A stretch of 64,000 bases of DNA from a virus, in the IMG/VR virus record IMGVR_UViG_3300006033_000024, positions 1-64,000 of that record, one strand, 5' to 3'. Position numbers and translations under genes: made by a program. This document shows positions 58,900 through 64,000 of this stretch, piece after piece (position 1 is the first letter of the stretch; every line of letters starts with the position of its first letter). A model generated the notes under the pieces. The model ran no database searches and was not told where the DNA came from. It worked only from the letters and a program-made list of their open reading frames with translations.

Positions 58900-59141
58900 T
58901 ATATGAGATCGTTGCGATCTGCCCACTCCCAAAAATTACGCAACAAAGACAACAATAGCGGAATCAAAAGGATGAGAAACACAAACCACAAAATCGAACC
59001 AATCTGGCTCCCTAGAACGCTAACCAACCAATCTCCACATAAAAGCACAATCGCAATAGAAACAAAAAAGCCACCAACATTAGCAAAATAGAACAATACA
59101 AATTTCATCATCTTAATATAATCATCAAATATTTTTTTCAT
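58899..59141 (-). CDS. 80-aa membrane protein
   Basis: Start at MKKIFDDYIKMMKF after AGAGGTAAAAACACA. Two hydrophobic segments (VLFYFANVGGFFVSIAIVLL and GSILWFVFLILLIPLLLSLL) and an amphipathic end (RNFWEWADRNDLI). Function unknown. Overlaps no neighbour after start correction from 59183. Confidence 0.75.
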   Translation of the reverse strand: MKKIFDDYIKMMKFVLFYFANVGGFFVSIAIVLLCGDWLVSVLGSQIGSILWFVFLILLIPLLLSLLRNFWEWADRNDLI

Positions 59142-59154
59142 TGTGTTTTTACCT

Positions 59155-59775
59155 CTATTCTCCCCGATCAAAATGATCGGCAAGTTTACCGTTTTTCATA
59201 CGAACATACTTGCAAATCTGACCGTTGATGTTGATTACAAACCCCTCAACGTTACGACCAACCTCTTGGGTATACTGATCGTATAAATAGTTCAACGCAC
59301 CAATGTTCAAGTCCTCGTACCCAGCTTCCGGCAAAACCACCGGAACATGTTCGATAAAACTTGGCGTCCAATCTTCTTGAAAAGAATAGTGAAACAAGTT
59401 AGGATCATACTTTAAGTTGGAAACTTTAAGGGAAATATCGACGTTGCCTTTGGCGAACATGAAGAATCTATTATTGCCAAAGTCGTATTTAAGTTTTCCC
59501 ATGCCAATCCACTCACCCCAGATAGCACTACCATCATTCAATGAGGTTAACAGGCTTTCGCCATATTCTTTTAACCAACCATATAACCCCTTGTACAAAA
59601 CAGGTTTTGCGTCTTCAATCTCGCTTAGCGTAAACACATTGCTTCTGGTTGCAATATAAAGCGTGTCACCTAATTTAAAAAACCCAAGGTTACTTCCGTC
59701 TAGTTTTTCTGTAATGATGATATTCGGATTCAACCCAATCCGAACCGTCTTGGGATATAACTCTTTTTTGATCAT
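59155..59775 (-). CDS. RNA ligase family protein
   Basis: 206 aa from the ATG after GGAGGAACAC. Nucleotidyltransferase motif I is ITEKLDGSNLGF with the adenylated Lys (about residue 26); SAIWGEWIGMG fits motif III/IIIa; VEGFVININGQ is motif IV; CKYVRMKNG is motif V. These match T4 Rnl2-like RNA ligases. It probably repairs RNA breaks, for example in tRNA cut by host defences; the phage tRNAs are in the same genome. Confidence 0.85.
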   Translation of the reverse strand: MIKKELYPKTVRIGLNPNIIITEKLDGSNLGFFKLGDTLYIATRSNVFTLSEIEDAKPVLYKGLYGWLKEYGESLLTSLNDGSAIWGEWIGMGKLKYDFGNNRFFMFAKGNVDISLKVSNLKYDPNLFHYSFQEDWTPSFIEHVPVVLPEAGYEDLNIGALNYLYDQYTQEVGRNVEGFVININGQICKYVRMKNGKLADHFDRGE

Positions 59776-59785
59776 GTGTTCCTCC

Positions 59786-59803
59786 ATAAAACCCTTGTTT
59801 TAT
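59786..59803. repeat. 18-bp dyad ATAAAA-CCCTTG-TTTTAT
   Basis: Exact dyad copy joined to GGAGG of the RNA ligase gene on the - strand. Confidence 0.85.
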
Positions 59804-59819
59804 TTTTTAATGCAAAATA

Positions 59820-60932
59820 TCAATTCTTATAAAATACATATACGCCCTCTGATTTCGGCTTATCAATACCGTTATCATCTTTATGACCAGATCCTTTTCT
59901 TGTTTGTAATTTCATTTCAAGTTTTTCCACAAAATCAAAACCAACCTCTTTACTTGCTTCAATCCATCTATCAACATATTGAACCTTTTTATTTCCAACA
60001 TTGAAATCGGCTATGTTGACCGCATAGAACCGATTATGTTTCAACATCCCATAAATATTTTGTATTGTGGGCTTAACATATCCGGCTATCCAAGATTCAA
60101 TATCGCCAAACTTAATATAGCACTGCGTATCTTCGTCGGAATAGGACTCTAAATTGAAATAAGGTGGGCTGCTAAACGCAAAATCTGCCGTTAGTGGATG
60201 GTAATTGATGTTTTCGCTACCGGAACACAATACTTTAAAAGAGTTTTTGCGCCCAGTAACCGATTCGATGTATCCACCTAATACCTTTAGGTTTTCATAT
60301 GTTTCGGTACACGGATCGACTCCGAAATATTTGTAATTGTTTTTGCTTGTTAATGCACCCAACATACGCCCACCGAAACCACACGAATAGTCAAAGATAA
60401 CCCCGTTTTGGGGGCAATACTTCTCATAAATCGACTTAGCCTTCATAGGTGGAAAATTTGTGGCAACGTTACCACCAATTAACCTTGAGTTACGATATAA
60501 CCCACTATAAATATTCCGTAATCTTTCATATGTCAAAGCGAACCTAATTGTTTTTTTAAGTTTATGATCATCATAGAATCTATCGTACATAGAGTTGCCC
60601 TTGGCGCCCTTGCACTGGACTTGGTGTAAATTCTTGAACAGCAACATACAAACATACTGCCCAGCATTACTTTTTTCGTCAACCACCTTGTTCAACTTGA
60701 CATCCTTACCAATACATTTGACAATCTCTTTTTTAATTCCATCTTCATTAAAATAATATATGGGGAAAATGTTTTTTGATCTTACAACGTTAAAGATTTT
60801 CTCAACCACTTCGTCCTTTGCCGCATCATCCAACAAGTTAAAGTCATCCGGTGAAATGATGTCGATTTGATTCATAACATCTTCATATCCGGTAGACGTT
60901 TCTGTTGGACTTGTATAATCCCAATTAAACAT
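59820..60932 (-). CDS. DNA methyltransferase, amino (N4/N6) type
   Basis: 370 aa. SAM-binding motif DYSCGFGGRMLGAL at about 182-195 and catalytic FSSPPYFNLESYS at about 262-274 (SPPY). SAM and Gly motifs come before the catalytic one, as in beta or D21-like groups. The N-terminal 150 residues hold no known restriction domain. It has its own promoter and likely methylates phage DNA against host restriction. Confidence 0.85.
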   Translation of the reverse strand: MFNWDYTSPTETSTGYEDVMNQIDIISPDDFNLLDDAAKDEVVEKIFNVVRSKNIFPIYYFNEDGIKKEIVKCIGKDVKLNKVVDEKSNAGQYVCMLLFKNLHQVQCKGAKGNSMYDRFYDDHKLKKTIRFALTYERLRNIYSGLYRNSRLIGGNVATNFPPMKAKSIYEKYCPQNGVIFDYSCGFGGRMLGALTSKNNYKYFGVDPCTETYENLKVLGGYIESVTGRKNSFKVLCSGSENINYHPLTADFAFSSPPYFNLESYSDEDTQCYIKFGDIESWIAGYVKPTIQNIYGMLKHNRFYAVNIADFNVGNKKVQYVDRWIEASKEVGFDFVEKLEMKLQTRKGSGHKDDNGIDKPKSEGVYVFYKN

Positions 60933-60964
60933 TTGACATCCCCCTTGTTTTATTTACTGTTATC

Positions 60965-60993
60965 ATTATACTATAAATTAGATCAATCGTCAA
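60965..60993 (-). promoter_or_regulatory. sigma-A promoter of the methyltransferase
   Basis: - strand TTGACG, 17-base spacer, TATAAT, followed by GGGGGATG and the ATG at 60932. Likely serves the methyltransferase and the RNA ligase downstream. Confidence 0.88.
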
Positions 60994-61104
60994 GAATCAA
61001 TCGGTAAAGCGTGACGCCAACATCCGGTTATAGAACATCGACATACACGCAGCTAGGATCCGAACCCATATTCTGTTCCTGCTTTTACGCATAATGTTTC
61101 TTTA
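60994..61104. other. non-coding spacer with partial tRNA-like T-arm
   Basis: No ORF. On the - strand GCAG...CTGC encloses a T-arm-like segment with loop TTCGGAT. No acceptor stem or D-arm is found, so it is not called a tRNA. Confidence 0.4.
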
Positions 61105-61470
61105 TTACAATGTTTGACCTAATTTTAAGAACTCTTTAACGTTTATAAAATTGTTTAACGCAGAAAAGAACGGCATAAGGTTCACCGAATCTGCCCAAGG
61201 CGCGACCTCAAATTCATAGCCCATCCTAAATGCAGTCCGACAATTAAAGTAGTGCGCCTTAACATCAAGACACGCCCAAGACAACTTGCCATCTTCGAAC
61301 TCAAAGTCAAAGTGATCAACAATTTCCAATTCTTTTACTAATGAAATACCACGATCGTTAAACTCTTTTAGTGCATCCACCAAGAACCCCTCAAGCATCC
61401 ACAAATCATAGATGGTCAAATCATGCCAATCACCTACAACTTCTTTGAATCGTTGAATTGTCGCTCTCAC
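61105..61470 (-). CDS. 121-aa hypothetical protein
   Basis: GTG at 61470 is preferred to the ORF start at 61509 because GAGGAGG lies just upstream and the overlap with the previous gene disappears. Product starts VRATIQRFKEVVGDWHDL and has LEIVDHFDFEFEDGKLSWA; ends VKEFLKLGQTL. No family recognised. Confidence 0.74.
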   Translation of the reverse strand: MRATIQRFKEVVGDWHDLTIYDLWMLEGFLVDALKEFNDRGISLVKELEIVDHFDFEFEDGKLSWACLDVKAHYFNCRTAFRMGYEFEVAPWADSVNLMPFFSALNNFINVKEFLKLGQTL

Positions 61471-61471
61471 G

Positions 61472-61759
61472 TTAATCCTCCTCTGCGTAGCACGTTTTGT
61501 AGTACGCATCCACCGCCCAAATAAACTTATCCCAATCCGGGATTAGAAATAGTTCGCCATCACGATCAATCAATCCTTGTCGAACCAACAGTGTGAATTC
61601 ACCCACAAACGCACGGTAATGATTTACTGAAAGAACGACTTCCAACAACGTAGTGGGATCAATTTTTAAATTGACTTCCCCCTTGAAGCCATCATAATCG
61701 CCTACCGGATACTTCGCAACGCCATCTTTAAGAACACTATCAATTAATTGTTTTGTCAT
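61472..61759 (-). CDS. 95-aa hypothetical protein
   Basis: Starts MTKQLIDSVLKDGVAKYPVG. Alpha/beta with GDYDGFKGEVNLKIDP and WAVDAYYKTCYAEED at the end, where the DNA gives the ribosome binding site of the next gene. No family recognised. Confidence 0.75.
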   Translation of the reverse strand: MTKQLIDSVLKDGVAKYPVGDYDGFKGEVNLKIDPTTLLEVVLSVNHYRAFVGEFTLLVRQGLIDRDGELFLIPDWDKFIWAVDAYYKTCYAEED

Positions 61760-61765
61760 GGTTGA

Positions 61766-62011
61766 CTATGCCTTGTAAAAAATCTCTTCGATTTCGTCAA
61801 CGCGTTTTTGTTTTAATCGAATGATTGCATTTGTTTCATCTGCGGTCAAGATGCAAATTCTGACCCGTGAATTAGGCATACCCCAAACGGAATCATCGTA
61901 AGCGATATAAACACCACCCTTAAATCTCGCCGCCAACGTGTCAATATCATCCAACAATCTTTTCTTTTCGCCCATCAGCTTTTCAAGTTCTTCAAATTTT
62001 CCCAGTTCCAT
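61766..62011 (-). CDS. 81-aa helical protein, possible paralogue of the upstream gene
   Basis: Start at MELGKFEELEKLMGEKKRLL after AAAGGAGAA. Two helices flank a short beta region, ending IIRLKQKRVDEIEEIF. The layout resembles the 62053-62292 product (helix, loop with MG, helix ending IADIKKTL). Function unknown. Confidence 0.74.
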   Translation of the reverse strand: MELGKFEELEKLMGEKKRLLDDIDTLAARFKGGVYIAYDDSVWGMPNSRVRICILTADETNAIIRLKQKRVDEIEEIFYKA

Positions 62012-62038
62012 TTTTTCTCCTTTATTGGAATGATCCAC

Positions 62039-62056
62039 ATAAAATACAGATTTTAT
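62039..62056. repeat. 18-bp dyad ATAAAA-TACAGA-TTTTAT
   Basis: Exact dyad copy overlapping the TAA of the 62053-62292 gene and lying before AAAGGAG of the 61766-62011 gene. Confidence 0.85.
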
Positions 62057-62292
62057 AACGAATCCAAAGTCTTTTTAATGTCAGCGATTGACGATTCTTT
62101 ATATTGAATAAGAGCATCAATCTCTTCGTCGCTTAAGTCACAAATAAGATCTAATCCACTACCCATGTAGCTGGGACGTCTATGAACACCCAAAGACCGT
62201 CCTTTGTTGCCAGAAAGCGACTGTACTTCACGCTGCAATTGCGTTTTTCTCTGTTCCAACAAAATAATCTGATCAATTACCACTTGATTCAT
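62053..62292 (-). CDS. 79-aa helical protein
   Basis: ATG after GGGAGGAGGTTTAG. N-terminal coiled coil (DQIILLEQRKTQLQREVQ), a Gly/Arg loop (RRPSYMGSGLDLICDLSDEE), then a helix. Similar design to the next gene. No family recognised. Long structured leader and own promoter. Confidence 0.74.
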   Translation of the reverse strand: MNQVVIDQIILLEQRKTQLQREVQSLSGNKGRSLGVHRRPSYMGSGLDLICDLSDEEIDALIQYKESSIADIKKTLDSL

Positions 62293-62389
62293 CTAAACCT
62301 CCTCCCAACTATCGCCATTTTTGCGACAGTTCAAATTGTCTGTAATACTAAACTTTTACGTTCAAGTTTACAAATACTAAACTATTTGC
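62293..62389 (-). promoter_or_regulatory. structured leader with direct repeats
   Basis: Between promoter and gene the - strand has AGTTTAGTATT twice, a GTTTA/TAAAC inverted repeat, and a stem CTGTCGC/GCGATAG just before GGGAGGAGG. This could be an operator pair plus an RNA switch controlling 62053-62292. Confidence 0.55.
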
Positions 62390-62418
62390 ATTATAACATT
62401 TCGATTGTTACAATGCAA
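62390..62418 (-). promoter_or_regulatory. sigma-A-like promoter
   Basis: - strand TTGCAT, 17-base spacer, TATAAT. Drives the 61105-62292 genes through a leader of about 100 bases. Confidence 0.78.
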
Positions 62419-62432
62419 CTTAAATGATACAA

Positions 62433-62759
62433 TCAATCCTCTTCAACGATAAATGCGCCACCCTCACGATGCCCACCAAAGCACAAGTTGCCCCGGTCGC
62501 AAATCAACATGATTTCATCATCCGACAAATGCGTTGTGTTGTGATAAATCGAATACGTTGAATGTGCGAACCCAGCAACTTGGATCAGAATCAAATCAAA
62601 GGTATCCGTATTATAAATTCCAACTTCACTTGGAAAAATGATCGCACAACGATACTTCTTCATCAACCGTCTGTAAATCTGTTGATTGATTTTCCCCTTC
62701 AAATCTTCCTGTTCGGTAAATGCCCATTTGTTATAAACGCGGCGTTCGATCTTCGACAT
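62433..62759 (-). CDS. 108-aa hypothetical protein
   Basis: ATG after CGGAGGATATT. Alpha/beta with KYRCAIIFPSEVG and LILIQVAGFAHSTYS, ending in an acidic tail (GGAFIVEED). Cys/His pattern LICDRGNLCFGGHR could bind metal. No family recognised. Confidence 0.76.
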   Translation of the reverse strand: MSKIERRVYNKWAFTEQEDLKGKINQQIYRRLMKKYRCAIIFPSEVGIYNTDTFDLILIQVAGFAHSTYSIYHNTTHLSDDEIMLICDRGNLCFGGHREGGAFIVEED

Positions 62760-62788
62760 AATATCCTCCGATTTAATGTTAAAATCTT

Positions 62789-62876
62789 TTGTACAAGCGT
62801 TGTAAATCGTTGGCGGTATATTTACCCTACCTCAACGCAAATCACGTCCTACACGTCTGAAAATAAGGCTAGTACA
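62789..62876 (+). repeat. 88-nt structured element, copy D
   Basis: Matches A-C in length and block positions: TTGTAC start, GTAAAT at 14-19, GTCTGAAAATAAG at 67-79. Stems: TTGTAC/GTACAA closing the element, GCGTTG/CAACGC inside, GGTA/TACC at the tip. It is on the + strand, opposite to the flanking genes. Confidence 0.75.
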
Positions 62877-62883
62877 ACTTTAA

Positions 62884-63090
62884 TCACTTTTGTTCGACGT
62901 TCTCAATCCATAACCGGTGTTCGCCATCGTCACGCAACCGTACACCGTACTTGGATCCATCTATGATCCAAAACACAATACAATCACGCACTTCACGATA
63001 GGTTAATCCGGTTCGTTCGATGATCTCATCAATAGTTTCTCGCAACTCGTATTCGGTTTGGAAAATCTTGGGATAATTCTTGTCTGTCAT
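62884..63090 (-). CDS. 68-aa hypothetical protein
   Basis: ATG after AAGGGGATTTAAT. Helical N-terminus (ELRETIDEIIERTGLTYRE) that looks like a winged-helix or helix-turn-helix half, then a short beta end (GEHRLWIENVEQK). May bind DNA; unproven. Confidence 0.73.
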   Translation of the reverse strand: MTDKNYPKIFQTEYELRETIDEIIERTGLTYREVRDCIVFWIIDGSKYGVRLRDDGEHRLWIENVEQK

Positions 63091-63091
63091 A

Positions 63092-63454
63092 TTAAATCCC
63101 CTTAATAATTTCTTTTAACTCGGCATTACAACTTCGTTGTGCTTTGAGAAATTCTTTTAATTCAATCTCGCGTTTATCCACGCACTTCAATTCGGCAGCA
63201 AGTCGAACCGCCAACACCAAACATTGTTCGACATTGCCAAAGCTGCCCCTTGCCATCCAATTTTCATACTTGACACCCTCGGCTAATTTCCCCTTGCCAC
63301 GGCTTGTCCGGCGAATCAATTCTTGCAACAAATATTCTTTCTTGGATCTGAACACCAACACACGCAACCGATCGGTCAACGTGATAATTAAATCGGCGCT
63401 TGTAGCGTCACCCTCTTCTTGCAACGCTTCATCTAAAACATCAACCTTTTTCAT
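63092..63454 (-). CDS. 120-aa hypothetical protein
   Basis: Starts MKKVDVLDEALQEEGD. Mixed helices with LIITLTDRLRVLVFRSKKEY and AVRLAAELKCVDKREIE; ends in a lysine-rich helix. The length and pattern (short beta, then helices) are like small phage structural or regulatory proteins. No family recognised. Confidence 0.75.
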   Translation of the reverse strand: MKKVDVLDEALQEEGDATSADLIITLTDRLRVLVFRSKKEYLLQELIRRTSRGKGKLAEGVKYENWMARGSFGNVEQCLVLAVRLAAELKCVDKREIELKEFLKAQRSCNAELKEIIKGI

Positions 63455-63731
63455 AGACAGTCATTCCTCCCTTGTCAATGGTAAAATAAGGCTTCGGTAA
63501 ATTCTCTCGATCAATACCTTTATGGTCACAAGGACGTTTGATCGGAACAAATGTATAACTATATTCTGTAAACTTAGCGTTATCCGAATAAATCCTTAAA
63601 TAATTTTTCCCTTTATAAGTGCATATAATCTCTTCATAACGAATCGTTTCAACGATCACCAAGCCGGGCGTAGCGTCAAAAATGATACCATCCGTGATTT
63701 CCTCGCCCATGAACATAATTTTTGACATAGT
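63441..63731 (-). CDS. 96-aa hypothetical protein
   Basis: Start at MSKIMFMGEEITDGIIF after GGGAGGAAC; extension to 63746 is unsupported. All-beta pattern (ATPGLVIVETIRYEEII, YSYTFVPIKRP), ending MTVYEKG. No family recognised. First gene of a transcript from the promoter at 63745. Confidence 0.76.
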   Translation of the reverse strand, partial: TMSKIMFMGEEITDGIIFDATPGLVIVETIRYEEIICTYKGKNYLRIYSDNAKFTEYSYTFVPIKRPCDHKGIDRENLPKPYFTIDKGGMTVYEKG

Positions 63732-63744
63732 TCCTCCCTTGTAC

Positions 63745-63773
63745 ATTATAACATAAATTCACAAACTTATCAA
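63745..63773 (-). promoter_or_regulatory. sigma-A promoter
   Basis: - strand TTGATA, 17-base spacer, TATAAT, then GGGAGG and the ATG at 63731. No dyad element lies here. Confidence 0.87.
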
Positions 63774-63776
63774 TGT

Positions 63777-64000
63777 CTAATCGTCAAGCGTATACTTGAT
63801 CTGTCCTAATACTTTTCCAAAGTGATTTTTATAGATAAACACATCAATGCGTTGATATTGTTCGCCATTGATACGATACATCGCTGCGCCACATAGATCT
63901 AAGAACACGCCACGGTAGGACTTACCTTGGTAGATAATCGTAACCTCGTCATAGAAGTCGAACGAAACCCAACCCAACGGAAGAACATTCCAACGCCGAC
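63777..64000 (-). CDS. hypothetical protein, 5' end beyond the window
   Basis: The frame is open to the window edge (upstream codons read RRWNVLPLGWVSF), so the TTG at 63977 is probably not the start. Visible part: beta strands DEVTIIYQGKSYRGVF and a Tyr/Phe-rich second half ending QIKYTLDD. It ends just before the 63745 promoter. Function unknown. Confidence 0.7.
   Translation of the reverse strand, partial: RRWNVLPLGWVSFDFYDEVTIIYQGKSYRGVFLDLCGAAMYRINGEQYQRIDVFIYKNHFGKVLGQIKYTLDD

Noticed and set aside
60994-61104. Possible - strand tRNA
   Set aside because: A T-arm-like hairpin is present but no acceptor stem, D-arm or anticodon arm can be paired.

Overview
The window is a 64 kb internal piece of a large tailed-phage (or prophage) genome of a Gram-positive, low-GC host, most likely Bacillota. 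Evidence: strong purine-rich ribosome binding sites before nearly every gene, GTG and TTG starts, several consensus sigma-A promoters (TTGACA-17-TATAAT type), a TP901-type tape measure, an M23 endolysin with an SH3 domain, a holin, and a DnaE-type DNA polymerase like that of SPbeta-like phages. Capsid, portal and terminase genes are not in the window. The first CDS (1-54) and the last CDS (63777-64000) run off the edges.

Layout. 1-1960: the end of one gene, a 44-codon gene, a tRNA-Met and a tRNA-Thr, one small CDS, and about 1.3 kb of strongly structured non-coding DNA with three oversized tRNA-like genes. 1968-24209 (+ strand): small genes and a thioredoxin, then RecU-like resolvase, tyrosine recombinase, tape measure, distal tail and baseplate proteins, several fibres (two with SHAEG repeats, one beta-helix), endolysin and holin, closed by a terminator at 24219-24256. 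From 24378 to the end everything is on the - strand. 24378-33498 holds a sigma factor, DnaE polymerase, primase-helicase, an HNH endonuclease, a PD-(D/E)XK nuclease, SSB and a Sak4-like ATPase. 34289-42931 holds a second tyrosine recombinase, a guanylate kinase-sigma factor fusion, a proteasome/HslV-like hydrolase, dUTPase, C5 methyltransferase, two deoxyribosyltransferase-like proteins, a radical SAM enzyme and two PAPS-reductase-like proteins. 42957-64000 is mostly small unknown genes, with S-adenosylmethionine synthetase, a GHKL ATPase, a HAD hydrolase, a second radical SAM enzyme, a YopX-like protein, RNA ligase and a second DNA methyltransferase.

How it fits together. The + strand is the late tail and lysis operon; the - strand is the replication, nucleotide and takeover region. 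Two sigma-like proteins suggest phage-directed transcription by host RNA polymerase. SAM synthetase, two methyltransferases, two radical SAM proteins, deoxyribosyltransferases, PAPS-reductase-like proteins and a nucleotide kinase domain could together modify nucleotides or DNA (inference). 

The most unusual items are: the guanylate kinase-sigma fusion at 35223-36344; an 88-nt repeated element with four copies of matching length; 20 exact copies of an 18-bp dyad ATAAAA-N6-TTTTAT placed almost always between a stop codon and the next ribosome binding site; the proteasome-like protein at 36347-36898; the oversized tRNA-like genes; and a repeat-dense 300-bp non-coding block at 55701-56001.
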